Made by a program: the position numbers and the translations under genes. A stretch of DNA of 64,000 bases. Source: Castanea sativa. Lineage: Eukaryota > Streptophyta > Magnoliopsida > Fagales > Fagaceae. Shown here in pieces: positions 47,008 through 61,200 of the stretch. The notes beneath the pieces were generated by a model that ran no database searches, was not told the origin of the DNA, and was given only the letters and a program-made list of their open reading frames with translations. The stretch lies in assembly GCF_040712315.1 (NCBI RefSeq), contig NC_134015.1:55343464-55407463 (forward strand). Direction: 5' to 3'. Each line of letters begins with the position of its first letter. Positions within the stretch are counted from its first letter, which is position 1.

Positions 47008-47454
47008 GGCCTTGTTTGTTTCAACAAAATTTGATTTTAGAAAATAAATGAATAAAAATATAAAGAAAAATACTGCATTTGCGGGTGTTAATTTGGAGCA
47101 ACTGAAATTAATGGCTAATTGGAATTTATGGTAAAATAAAAGGACTTCTAACTGAAAATGTTTTACACTTTCATTTGTGGTCCTTTCATTTTCTGCCCCA
47201 CCCAAAACTCATTAACTAAACCTCCACCCCTCCCCCACCCCCACTCCCACTGTCGACCATCTAACCACCACCCCCACTAATGTTCTTGATTGCGAACCAC
47301 TGCCACTTGCCATTGATTTCTATATTTTTAATCTAATTTTTTTGAAATTATTGTGTATATGCTTGGGAGATAAGAAAATGTGGGAAAGTAGTAGAAAATA
47401 TGTTTTCGATAGCATTTTCAAAAGATATTTTCACCTATTGAACCAAAGACAGCC
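47008..47454. mobile_element. PIF/Harbinger-type MITE downstream of PHO1 C
   Basis: Sister of 35999-36448 with the same TTA flanks (47005-47007, 47455-47457). Its right end has decayed to GAACCAAAGACAGCC-like sequence. It is a shared, pre-duplication insertion. Confidence 0.72.
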
Positions 47455-47637
47455 TTAATTTAATATCTTGAAATTATGTGACTTTTCCAAGCTTCTATCT
47501 ATTGATACGATGATGAAATGCTTTGGAAACAAATATCAAACTAATATTTCATCAAGGCTCGTACTCATCTAGAAAAGTGTTATCCATGAATTAGTGTCAA
47601 CAAAATTGTAACGAGAAATAAAAAACTTTTTATCCCA

Positions 47638-48473
47638 TTAATATATATATATATAAGCAAAGACTTCATACGAGAGAGTATGAGGTTTTGCCATATGGCG
47701 GACTCTATGAAGAGAATTGAAATACCTTAACTCACATCAGGGATAAGAACAAATTAATTATTGGCTTTTGGTTTTATTTGGTTCAATGTTTTTAGACTTT
47801 TCTAATTAAAAAAAGATATTCTTTGTATTATTTAGTTCAATGTTTGAAGACATTTCATTTCTCACACATACACACAAAACACTCTGCATTTTAATTCACT
47901 TTTTCACCTCTTGCACTTCTAGCCCTTTATATATACCTACCTATTGCCCTTCATGCTATCCCATGTCAAATACACAGACAAAAAATGATGTCATTTACCT
48001 TCAATCTTTTGACGACACTTACCTAACTCTAACATTGTTGCTTTATCTGCTCCTATCCCATTTGAGTTGGTTACAACAAAGGAATGAGGGTTTGTGTTTT
48101 ATATTGAGTGACAATGGCGATTACGATTTTGATGTCGACATCGGATGTTGTAAATTTGTGAGTTTTGTAAACGATGTGATTATCCGTGGGTGTTTGAGAT
48201 GTGTATTTTGTTTTAGAACTAAGGAGAGAAAAAGACATATTCTATAAGAAATTTTATTCTATAATTTTTCTCCAAAGTTTTTTTTTTCATTATTTCAATT
48301 GAATAATTATAATGAATATGTATATGTAATTTATAATTGTTGCTTTTTTTTACGAACTCATTACTAATAAAGTTTTATAACAACTATGCTATAATACATA
48401 TACAACATTCTCCAAAATCATCTTATATAAAATATTACAATATTATCCATGCATTGCATGGATAACTTACTAG
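47638..48473 (+). mobile_element. 836-bp Helitron-like insertion, with empty site in the B flank
   Basis: Starts TTAATATATATATA after an A and ends with hairpin CCATGCA-T-TGCATGG, then ATAACTTACTAG before a T. The B flank at 36630-36640 (AGCCCA followed by T7) is uninterrupted at exactly this A/T junction, so no bases were duplicated, as expected for Helitrons. It shares its head with 29596 and 33830 and its tail with 35835. The 135-codon frame inside (47840-48247) matches nothing I recognise and is probably chance. Confidence 0.78.
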
Positions 48474-48783
48474 TTGTTTTAACTTTCATAGAATTCAGTA
48501 GCAACACAAAATTCAAGAATGAGATTTCATAAATTCTAACAGAAAAGTGCATGCATTATAATTATAAGTTGTAACCACATACAAACAAAATTGTCTAACA
48601 TAAATCAATTGAGACAAGTATAATTTTGGTTAGTAATACTAGAATTTGTCTTATTTTAGTACTTTAGAACAAGTTGATTTGTTGATCTGAGGCTCTGATG
48701 AGCTCTTTTTTTACATGTGTGAATTTAAACTAATGTATATTATATCAAGAATTTGCTTCCTATGTGGCAAATACATGTTTCTC

Positions 48784-48835
<52 letters not shown>

Positions 48836-49298
48836 TGTGAAAAAAAATAAATAAGGGCACACCCTAACTCAACCCGTTTGAACCCAATAAAGATTACTCG
48901 TAGTGTAGTCTTGCCTTTTTACCTAACTAGCTTCAATCTTGTCTGCTTGTGTCATAGTTCGTGAAGGGAGGAATACATTGATAGTTCATAGTAGTGTAAA
49001 AGAACCTTAGAAACAATAGAAATTTTTTTGTTACAACTAGTTTTATGAGGTCAGGTAAATTCCAATAATTATGGGTTCTATGTAAGATTAAAATCTATTA
49101 TTATCTAGGAAAAAAACATAAAAATTTAATTTATCAACATAATACATCATGTGAGACTGTCATGGTCATGGACTGCCTTCACAAAAATATTAATGTGCCT
49201 CCATCTCAATTCTCAGCATCTTCCAAGAAAAAATGAAAAAAAAAATTCCTCTTTTTCCTTGGTCTTATATATATTATTTATGTAGATGTTGAAATAGC
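48474..49298. other. 3' flank of PHO1 C
   Basis: Paralogous to 36637-37382 with an enlarged (AT)n array (48787-48832) and a ~45-bp block (about 48846-48890) absent from B. It holds the presumed 3' UTR of C. No other gene. Confidence 0.55.
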
Positions 49299-52200
49299 CT
49301 ATTCATCTTTATCTTCATTATCATCATAGTTGAAGGGTAGTGGCACAGACTTGAAAGCTCGGTACTTGCCAACATTGTTCAAATGTTCATTCTCCAATCT
49401 GATCAATTATGCATAAAAGTTTAGGATTATCACAAAAAATAAAGAAGTTATGGTACCAAAATGACTTTTTAAAATATTAATTTGTTACCTGAAGAAATTC
49501 CATATGCCACGGCGAATGATCTCTAGGCTAGCTACAATGGCTATTAAGGAATTTTTATTTAAGAAAGACACTTGGAAACCCAATACAGTCTGCATCCATG
49601 CAAACCTCAGCAACACATTCAACACCTGCATGGTCATGAAGTTAAAATTAGTAGTGTTACTATGTTAGATGTTGATAAAAGCTAAGAATCCTGCACATGG
49701 AGTCATGACGAGACAGATGGAGTTGAGATAGTTAATGAGTAACATATATCTTTAAGCATATTTTATGTTTATTTTAAGTTTTTAAAATAAAAAAATCTAT
49801 CGAAAGCTATGTAGACCCTACAGTTATTTTTTCTCTTACCATTGCTCCAAAATATACACTTTTGTGAGGGACTAAGAGCTTGTCTCTCAACCAGCGGTTC
49901 TTAGATCGACGTTGAAGAAGCCCCCAATCTATAACAAGGTCCCAGTATGTAGCAACAATTGCTGCAATGGCTGAGAAAATCCCGGCTAATGTTTTCCAAT
50001 TCATTCCCTTGTTAAGACTGTAAGCAGTCCTCAAGATAATAGCCACAATAGTCAGAAAATACTTAATGCCATTATATCCTTGCATAGGATCTTTCTCTTC
50101 AAACAAGCGCCTAAGACACTAAAACGAAAAGGGAATTAAGTATGTCCATCAAGCAATTATCATTCAACTTGTAGCAGCATAAGAAGAAAAGCAATATTTG
50201 AGACACAAAAGGCTTTCATAAAACTTTTCAAAGCTCTCATAGATAGTTAGATGTCAAGTTAAAATTGGTGTAACATCACTTTTACATTATTTTACCATTG
50301 ATACCACTTTTAGCATACACCAATTACAAGATACCATAAATATAATGATTGTGCCGTTTTTCTTTTTTTCTTTTTTTTATCCCTAAACTTTTCAAAGAAA
50401 TGTCTTGGTACCTGAAGGATTCGAGACCAGTATGGAATTACTGCAACAATGAAAAGGAAAGTATTGTATACTTCGCTTTCTTCACACCTATTTTCTCTGT
50501 GTTGGAAGTAGCCCCAACCATAGTAACAAATGTAAAACTCAAAACTTCTCAAGGCTTGCACCTACAACAAAAGTTAGAATAAAATGATAAATGAATGTGA
50601 TTGGTGATATATTAATAAGTAAATGATTTTTTTTTTTGTGTGTTTCAAAAGTTTACACATCAATTTATAACTTAGTAGCTTTATATAGTAAAATGTGCAA
50701 TTGTTATATGGGTACGTTAGGATAGAACTTATTGCTGAAGACTGAAAAGATTGTAGCAAAATAATTTAAAATGTGTGAATAGTACCGTGGGACCCATTTT
50801 TAATAAAAAAGTTACTAAAAAGTACATGAACCATGCTTGCACAGTGCGTGAACAGTACTTACACAGTGCGTGCACAGTAACTTGTCTCCTAAAGCTGAAA
50901 CGTGCAGCAGGGAATAAATAAATAAATAAATAAATCTGAAAACGCAAATGCGTAGACGCAGACGCAGATCCATAGTATCATTCTTGCGCAATTGATAAAT
51001 AACATTAACCAATTTACAAACCTGGCTAGTGAACTGATCTGCCAAGAAGAAATCTGGGAGTGTCACCTACAAAAGAAAGAAATACACAAATGTTCATACT
51101 TCATACACTAGCACCCCAGTTTTATTTAATAATCTTATGCATTACGAGTTCTTCACCAATATTTACCTTGTACAAAGGAGCACATATACAGTGAAAGAGA
51201 CATGTAAGGAAGAAGAAACGATTTGAGCGATAAATGATGTTTAATGGGCAAAATAATATGATGAACACAAGCTGCAGAGAAAGACAGGATTAGGTTCTGC
51301 CTATATATTCAGAGGTTAAACGTGGAAATCATCAATTAAGTTTAATAATCTTACAAAAACCAAGGTCAAAGGCAGAATTTCGGAGTATGTTCCATAATTT
51401 TTTGTTTTTGGATCCATCTCCATGTCAAGGTTTAAGAGCACACTGGCTAGTGCTAACATTGCAAGACCAAAACTGAGGAGGAAAACTTCTCGATACCCCA
51501 ACTCGGTTCCTTGCTTGAATCCAAATATGAAGGGATAATTGACCCGGTATAGCCTCCAGAAGAATATATTGGCAGAAAACATAATCAAGTGCAGAACTAT
51601 AAAGCCAAACAAGCTGCAGGGGATTCATTATGCGAAACAAAAGAGTTATATATCCCTTTTGTTGGAAATGGAAGTCATGTTCATCTCATGAATCTGTTTT
51701 TATTCAGATAAAACAACTTAATACTGGAATGTCCTCTTCTGTTATGTTATAATAATGATTATATTCATCGTTTTCTCTTAGTTTATTAGTTTAAGCTTTT
51801 AGGAAAAATGAAATTTTATCATGGTATCAAAATGGATAATCCTACAAATTTAGTTTAAGAAGGAATATACCTGTAAAGAGGAAACATGGTGTTCATGTAC
51901 TGTGTTGCCTCTGGCTTACCCATGAATTTGCGGGCACGAACAATTAAAATAAGGGCTAATATCAGAGCTACTGAGCAGCCAGCCAAAAAACCTGAAGTTT
52001 TTACAAAGACCAAATTCAAGGGAAAGAAATTGATTTCAAAATTGGTCCTAATTCATTGTTATGAAGTTTAATTCATACTAACAAAAAACTTTTACCTGTG
52101 GAAAATGTTGTCCTATGTGTTTCTCTCATTGCCTGGGGTCTTAAGATTTTCATGCCTTTGGTGTGGTTAGAATTGGAGAAATGTTTGATGAATGTAACTT

Positions 52201-55200
52201 CAACCCTTTCCATAAGTTTGGCAATCTGAAATGGAAAATGGGCTATTAGATTAGAGGGAAAGTACTTGACATTAGCAACCCTTTTGTAAGCAAAGCCTAT
52301 GGGTTAAGTTCTCCTTTCTTTCTTGCATTTTGCCAATGAATAGAAAAATTTTACCTCATCAGAATTGCCAAGGTTGGAATTATCCACGATTTTCATGTAA
52401 GATTTTGATGCATTCCTTGAAGTGATCTACAATGTTAAGCTTAAAACGTAAGAACCAAAATCAAAGTCCAAACCCTAGATAAAAGAGCAGTGTTTGTTTG
52501 CTAAGAGTTTGTTCTTTAAGCATCTTAACATATTTGTTTATTTACAACTATACCTGAACCTGTTAGGATGCGGTGCCCTTAAATCCTATTGTATGATACT
52601 ATATATTTTATTATGTATGACTTAATGTTGTGTTTAATAAAGTTGTTTTATTATTATCTAAAAATAATGGTAACATGAATATTAAGACATTATCATATAG
52701 TCCATGAGATGCATAGTATGTGATTTATGTGAAAAGTCACAAAAGATATAAATCACAAGTTCTTTATAAACTCAGAATTTTAGTTCTTAATCGGTGATGA
52801 AATTGGGCATTTCATTTGCGAAGGCTATAACATATCAACTAAGATAATTTGTCTTAATCATGGAAATGGAGATTTCTAGTTGATATGTTGATATGTTTTA
52901 AGAGTTAAAACATATTGAACTGGATCGGTATGAGATTTATTATTCTCTTAACGACTGTCAAATGAATAATAAACTCACGACTTATATTTGCATGAACTCT
53001 TAATCCTAAGAGAATAATGGACTTGATCATGAGGTGTAGGTTACTTTGATATATCAGGAGTGAGATCTAGAGTTACGGTTAAAACCTCAGTATGTTGGGC
53101 AATCACATTTAATGTTGATGGAACATATATTCTCAAGATGGAATTCATAGTCTCTTAACGAAATTTGTTATTCAGAATGTTAGGCTTAACTACTTTAGTA
53201 AATAGTTACTAGAGTATATATTTATGAAATTGGATTTCATAAATATGTGATGAATAACTTAAAGAATTAAATCGGGTACTCAAGGATAAGATGTAGTAAT
53301 TTACAAAGTGACAGTCTACATTCAAGACTTTGTGTTACTACGAATATTTTATGAAGGGGTTGCATGTATAATAAAGTCTTGGGATATAATTTATAGATAA
53401 GGCCAAGAGTGCAACTATATTTATATAGTGGTATTAAATATAGTTAATGGTAACTTTGGACTTGTCAAGAGTTAACAGAAAAACCCAAGGCCCATTGGAG
53501 CTAGTGTCTTATTGGTCCTTTTTGGTCCTACTCCAAGCCACACACTTAAACCCAATTGAAAATGCCCAAAAAGGAGAAACATACATAATTTTCTGTAAAG
53601 AATTGTAAGAACACCATTGTGAAGTGGTGTATGTAAGTATTAGATACATTGACATTCTCCTTTTGGAACTGATTGAGAGATCACACATCTTGGGTGTTAG
53701 TGAAATTAGAGTGAAGATTGAAAGTGTTCCCAAGCGATTTTGATCTTCAGTTTTGAAATTCATCACTCCAAGGTACACCCTCTTGTTCTTAAGTTTTAAA
53801 ACTTATTTAGTACATGTTAACTTTTATGAATGAAGTAGATCCGTTATTTTTCTGCTGCGCACATGCATTTTTCCTTTAAATGGTATCAGAGCGGTCTTCA
53901 TTTCGTATCTGTTTAACATGTTTATAGTTTTGGAATTATAGACAATAGTTTCATATTGTTAGAAATTTGTTTTCTACATGGTTCTTGAAATTATTGTTTG
54001 ATAAAAACTGATTTGATGTTATGATGTTGTTTAAGTTTTAGTTTAAGTATGTTAAACTGAACTTTAAGGCTATAGCATCAATGAAATTCAGTTTTGATAT
54101 CAATTTCTGTTCATTATGATCGTATGCTGGTTGTTTTGTACATGAAACTTAGAAAAACTGTCTTAGAAAAATTTTGAAAAATTTGAAATTCAAGACGCTC
54201 GATCGATCGAGGATCTGTCGAGCATCTATCGAGCTGATAGAAGATCTCTCGATCGATCGAGGATCTGTCGAGGATCTATTGAGATTCGTAAAACTTATTC
54301 TCGATCGATCAAGAATCTGTCAAGGATCGATCGAGCAACTAGAACTTTTCTCGATTGATCGAGGTACATCCTCGATCGATCGAGGACTGTGGATTCAGAA
54401 TTTTTCTAAGTATTTTTACATATATAAAGAGTAAGACAATGTGTAATTAGTTTATGCATGTTTTAAATTTAAAAACCTTTATCTCAAAACATCTAGTGGG
54501 AGAGAGATACAAGGGTTGCATCTCACAGCCTCCATTGTTGGTTCATAGTAGTGTGAAATATATACTTTGTCATTTCTTAAAGCTTAGCATTCCATGCGGA
54601 GAGTATTTATTTCATTGTCATACAAGATTGGATTTCTTGGTTTATAGTGGTTTGATCAGACGCTTTGTCTTAGCTTCGAGCTTTGCATTCCATGCGGAGG
54701 ATGTTTTATCATGGCACTACAAAATAAACCTGTTAAAGGGATGAAATGTGGCTACACATGATTCTAGATAATGGTATATACTAGACTATGTATTATAGTA
54801 TCCTCTATGCTGTGTTCTTACTATTATTACTTAGAGGTTAAATTTAAAAACGGCATATTATTAGTGTTTGATAAGAGTTATCATGATAGCACTAATAATG
54901 AGAATAACTTTCAATCAATCATAGTATTTAATGTTCACTCTATACTGAGAAATATTGAATATGGGATTGGGTTGTCGTTGTATATATTATGTTATGGTTT
55001 TATTAAAGTTTCATACTATATGTTTATATGCTAAATTGATAATGTCTAGTTTACTTATTATATTCATGTTTATTATTTTCATATTTGAACATGGCATCAT
55101 TTAGCCCACTTGTTTCTATTCTTAATCAAAACAAACTGACTAGATCCAACTATGTGGACTAGAAAAGAAATTTGGATATTGTTTTAACTGCTAAAGAGCA

Positions 55201-58200
55201 CAAATATGTGTTTATTCAACCATGTCCTAGCTTTCCTTCATTAGATGCTCCTCTTGAGGAAAAACAGCGATATGATCATTGGCAGATATCTAATGAAATG
55301 GCCAAGTGCTATATCCTAGCATCCATCTCAAATGTTCTACAGCATCAAATGCAGGATGTAGAACTAGTTTCGGACATAATGCATAGTCTGAAGGAGATGT
55401 TTGGTGAGCAAGGCCGTTCAGCAAGGCAAGAAGCCATGAGGCAAATTTATAATACTAAAATGGCTAAAGGTACTTCAGTTAGGGAGCATTGTCTTATAAT
55501 GATCTCTAATCTGAATACATTAGAGGTTTTAGGTGCCGACATTGATGGAGAATCCCAAGTGGATATGATACTTCAGTCACTACCAGAATCATTCAAGGAA
55601 TTCAGACTGAATTATAATATGAACAAAAAAGTTTATTCCTTGTCTGAATTAATGAATGAATTGGTAGCGGCGGAAGGCATCCTAGGTACTTCTAGTGTTG
55701 AAGCCAATGTGAGTGAAGCTTCTACTTCTCAACCTAAGTCGAAAGGCAAGAGTAAGAAAAAGAAGAAGAATGACTTCACTAAGCAAGAGGGTAAGTAAAT
55801 TGCCTTAGGGGTTGCTGACAAAGAAAAGAAGCTCAAAGGAAAGTGTTTCCATTGTGGTGAGAAAGGACATTGGAAGAGAAATTGTCCAAAGTTTAAGGCT
55901 GCTAAGAACAAGGGTATGACAACTTCCTCTCTTCTTGAAATATGTTTGGTACAGAATCCCACGGATTCCTGGTGTGTGGATTCAAGTTGTACTAATCATA
56001 TCTGCAATTCTTTGCAGGGGTTTCAGGAGACCAGAAAGCTGAATGAAGGAGAATTGTTTCTTACCTTAGCGGATGGGAGTAGAGTTCCAGTTGTAGCTGT
56101 TGGTGTTGTTAATTTGTGCTTTGAGTCTAGGGTTTTAATATTCGAAGACTATCTATTTGTACCTAATGTTCGTAGGAATTTAATTTCTGCAACTTATTTA
56201 GGTAATTATGGGTATTGTATTATTCTAAAAGACAATGTTGTAATAAAGAAGGATAAAATGTTTATCTGTTTTGGCAATATTGTAGATGGTCTTTATATTT
56301 TAACTCTCGATAAGCATGAATTAGATAATTTTGAATTAGATAATAATTCACATGTGAAATCATTAAAGAGAAAGTTTCCTTCTACTAGTGAAGCATATCT
56401 TTGACACTTGCATTTAGGTCATATCAATTCAAACAAAATTCAAAGACTTATCAAAGATGGACTCTTGGGGTCCATGGACTTTAATGAATTTTCAGTTTGT
56501 GAATCTTGTTTGGAAGGTGAAATGACCAAATGACCTTTTAATGCAAAAGGTAGAAGAGCTCAAGATTTGCTAGAACTAGTATATTCAGATGTATGTGGTC
56601 CTATGTCAATCCAAGTAAGAGGTGGTTATGAGTATTTCATCACATTTACTGATGATTACTCTAGATTTGGTTATGTGTACCTAATGAAACAGAAGTTCGA
56701 AATTTTTGACAAGTTCAAAGAGTCTATGGCTGAAGTTGAGAATCAATTGGGTAAACGCATAAAGGTCATTCGATCTGATCGAGGTGGAGAATACCTTCTT
56801 GGTGATTTTAAGGATTACTTGACTGAAAATGAAATTATATCTCAGTTGACTGCACTTGGAACTCCACAACAAAATGGTGTAGCAGAAAGAAGGAATAGGA
56901 CTCTTTTAGATATAGTTAGATCCATGATGAGTTATTCAACTCTACCAATTTCTCTTTAGGGATATGCCTTATGTACTACAATGTATCTTCTGAATTTAGT
57001 ACCTTCGAAGTCTGTTCCTAAAACACCTGTAGAGTTGTGGAATGGGCGTAAGCCTAGTATGAGACATCTCCATATTTGGGGTTGTCCAGCACATGTGTTA
57101 AAAGGAAAGTTTGACAAGTTACAATCTAAAACATAAGTGGTTTTCTTTGTAAGGTATCCAAAAGGAACAGTTGGAGTTATTCTATAGTCACAAGGATAAT
57201 AAGGTGTTTGTTAGTACAAATGCCAAATTCTTGGAAAATGACTATATGAATAATTTTACTCCTAGAAGTAGAGTTGTCTTGGCTGAAATGAATGAACCGG
57301 TAGTTAAACAACCAATGGATGAAACTAGAGATGATGTGGATGTATTGGATACACCACCAGATACTATTGATGAGATGTCTAGTACACAGGTGCCTCGTCG
57401 TAGTGGGAAAATTGTTTGGCCTCCTGTGAGATTCATAGGTTTGGGAGAAACTTATGAAACTATCTCAGAAGAGGCTGAATCAGATCCCTACACTTATGAT
57501 GAAGCAATAAATAATATAGATGTACATCATTGGGTCCAAGCTATGAAATTTGAATTAGATTCGATGTATTCCAATCAAGTTTGGGATCTTGTAGAGGCGC
57601 CTAACGGATTAAACCTGTTGGTTGCAAATAGGTTTACAAGAGGAAGAGAGGGATAGATGGAAAGGTTGAAACTTTTAAAGCAAGACTAGTGACGAAAAGA
57701 GGGCATTGACTATGATGAAACTTTTTTGCCAGTAGCCATGCTTAAATCTATCAAAATTCTGTTATCTATTGCTGCTCATTAGGATTATGAGATTTGACAA
57801 ATGGATGTCAAGATTGCATTTTTAAATGACAATCTTGAAGAAGAAATATATATGTTGCAACCGGAAGGTTTCATAGCAAAGAACCAAGAGCATATGGTAT
57901 GCAAGTTGAAAAGGTCCATTTATGGACTTAAGCAAGCATCTAGGTCATGGAACATCAAATTTGATCAAGTAATCAAATCATTTGGTTTTGAACAAAATCT
58001 TGATGAACCATGTGTGTACAAGAGACATCAAGACAAAGTAGTGATGTTCCTAGTGCTTTATGTGGATGACATTCTACTCATTGGAAATGATGTAGGAGTA
58101 ATGTCATTGGTTAAAGTTTGGTTGTCAAGCCAATTTGATATGAAAAACTTGGGTGAAGCTAACTATATTCTAGGGATCAAGCTTTGGCGAGATCGAAAGA

Positions 58201-61200
58201 ATAGGATGTGAGGTTTGTCAAAAGCTGGATATATAGATAAGGTCTAGAACGGTTTAGCATGCAAAACTCCAAGAAAGGATTACTTCTTTTCAGACATGGA
58301 GTTCCTCTGTCTGATTACAAAAGGCCTAAGACTCAAGAGGAGGAAAATATGATGAGACAAGTTCCTTACGCTTTTGCGGTAAGAACTCACATGTATGCCA
58401 TGCTTTGTACTAGACCGGATATTTGTTATTCAATTGGCATGGTCAGCCGATATCAATCAAATCCAAGACCAAAACATTGGCAAGCTGTAAAGCATATTCT
58501 CAAGTATCTACGGAGAACGAGAGATTATATGCTTGTTTACCGTTGTGAGGATTTGACTTCCATTGGCTATACAGATTCAGATTTTCAGTCGGATCTAGAT
58601 TTCAGAAAATCCACGTCGGGATGTGTTTTCACCTTGAGAGGTGGAGCCATAAGTTAGAGGAGTGTTAAGCAATCTTGTATTGCCGACTCCACCATGGAAG
58701 TTGAGTATGTTGCTGCTTGTGAAGCAGCAAAGGAGGCTGTTTAGCTCAAGAAATTCCTTTCTGATCTTGGTGTTATGAAAATTGAGCAAGTTCCCATTAC
58801 ATTGTTCTGCGACAATAGTGGAGCGGTTGCACAATCCAAGGATCCAAGGAATCACAAGAAAGGAAAGCACATAGAGAGAAAGTATCACATCATTCGAGAC
58901 ATTGTTGCTCATGGAGATGTGATTGTAGCAAAGATTGATGGTGCAAAGAATGATGGTGCAAAGAATCTAGCGGATTTCTTTACCAAAGTCTTGCCCCAAA
59001 GGACTTTCGAGTCTCATTTGGAGGAGATGGGAGTTAGATTAGCGCACAATATCTTTAGGGCAAGTGGGAGATTGTTAGGATGTGTGCCCTTAAATCCTAT
59101 TGTATGATACTATGTATTTTATTATGTATGACATTATGTATGACTTAATGTTATGTTTAATATAGTTGTTTTATTATTATCTAAAAATAATGATAACATG
59201 AATATTGAAACATTATCATATAGTCCATGAGATGCACAATATGTGATTTATGTGAAAAGTCACAGAAGATATAAATCATAAGTTCTTTGTAAACTCAGAA
59301 TTTTAGTTCGTAGTCGATGATGAAATTGGACATTTCATCTGCTAAGACTATAACATATCAACTAAGATGATTTGTCTTGATCATGGAAATGGAGATTTCT
59401 AGTTGATATGTTAATATGTTTTAAAAGTTAAAACATATTGAACTGGACCGATGTGAGATTTATTATTCTCCTAACAACTGTCAAATGAGTACTAAACTCA
59501 CGACTAATATATGCATGAACTCTTAATCCTAAGAGAATAATGGACTTGATCATGAGGTGTAGGATACTTTGATATATCAGGAGTGAGATCTAGAGTTACG
59601 GTTAAAACCTCAGTATGTTGGGCAACCACATTTAATGTTGATGGAACATATATTCTCAAGATGGAATTCATAGTCTCTTAACGGAGATACAAAATATTCC
59701 ATTGAGATAAGTTTAGTGGGTTTGTTATTCAGAATGTTAGGCCTAACTACTTTAGTAAATAGTTACTAGAGTATATATTTATGAAATTGGATTTCATAAA
59801 TATATGATGAATAACTTAAAGGATTAAATCGGGTACTTAAGGATAAAATGTAATAATTTACAAAGTGGCAGTCTATATTCATAACTTTGTGTTACTACAA
59901 ATATTTTATGAAGGGGTTGCATGTACAATAAAGTCTTAGGATATACTTTATAGATAAGGCCAAGAGTGTAACTATATTTATATAGTGGTATTAAATATAA
60001 TTAATGGTAACTTTGGACTTATCAAGAGTTAACAGAAAAGCCCAAGGCCCATTGGAGCTAGTATCTTATTGGTCATTTTTGGTCTCACTCCAAGCCACAC
60101 ATTTAAGCCCAATTGAAAAGGCACAAAAGGCCAGCCGAATTAGAATAATCGGTTAAACACAAAGGGAGAAACATACAGAATTTTCTATAGAGAATTGTAA
60201 GAACACCATTGTGAAGTGGTGTATGTAAGTATTAGATACTTTGACATTCTCCTTTTGGAACTGATTGAGAGACCACATATTTTGGGCGTTAGTGGAATTG
60301 GAGTGAAGATTGAAAGTGTTCCCAAGCGATTTTGATCTTCAGTTTTGAAATTCACCGCTCCAGGGTATACTCTCTTATTCTTAAGTTCTGGAACTTATTT
60401 ACTACATGTTAACTTTTATGAATGAAATAGATCCGTTATTTTTCTGCTGCGCACATGCATTTTTCCTTCAGAACCAACTATATACAATTTTTTTTTTTTT
60501 TGAGAAGGGAAATACCTTATCATATTTCTTCATGATCTTTGAAAATGCCAGTGTGTTTAAGAAGCTGTTCATTCAAAGCAATATGATTAAATGAATTCAT
60601 TTGATAGAAAGACAAGCAAACCCAACCAAATTTAATAATAAACTAGTACCTGTAGTTCTTTAGAAGCCTAAGCTTCTGGTAAAATTCAACAAAAGCTCGC
60701 TTAAGTTGATCTTCAACTTTTCTCAAATTTTTACTAGTGAAATTCAGCTCTGTCTGCACGGGGTAATTGAGGAAGCCCTTAATGGTTGAACGAGGAGTCT
60801 CTAGAGTGTTGTTCATTTTCACATGGCTAAGTATTTCAAGAGGAGTTGGTCTAGTTCCCTTCATGTTCTTTATCCTCTGTTCATGAACCATTTGGTTGAC
60901 AATTTCATTCTCTTTGTCATCTTTGTCATCACTTGATTCATCTGATGATGGTCCATGGCTGCTCGGACCCTCTTCAATTACATCCATGGACATGGGAACT
61001 CTTCCTGATCATGGAGCATTTAATTTAGTTATTGCAAAGTCTACTAATTGATATCATTTTGCAAACACTTTAATTTGATATTTTTGACCTTGTTATGAAT
61101 ATGAAACTAGTGAAGCATGGTCATAACAACAAGCCACTATTTTAGTAAAATAAGTTCACACTACAAACACGTTGCATATCTAACCAAAAACACGGTCCCA

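Larger units (their letters stand above)
52561..60470 (+). mobile_element. Ty1/copia LTR retrotransposon in intron 3 of PHO1 C
   Basis: LTRs at 52561-53878 and 59073-60470, with a tRNA-Met primer-binding site at 53881. The target duplication GAACC lies at 52556-52560 and 60471-60475; B carries a single GAACC in the same intron (about 40410). Gene order gag, protease, integrase, RT, RNase H identifies Ty1/copia. It is antisense to PHO1 C. Several in-frame stops show it is defective. LTRs differ by multiple substitutions and indels, so it is older than the gypsy insertion in A. Confidence 0.95.

Noticed and set aside
47840..48247. 135-codon frame inside the Helitron-like insertion
   Set aside because: No recognisable motif, lies within a non-autonomous element, and no equivalent frame exists in sister elements.
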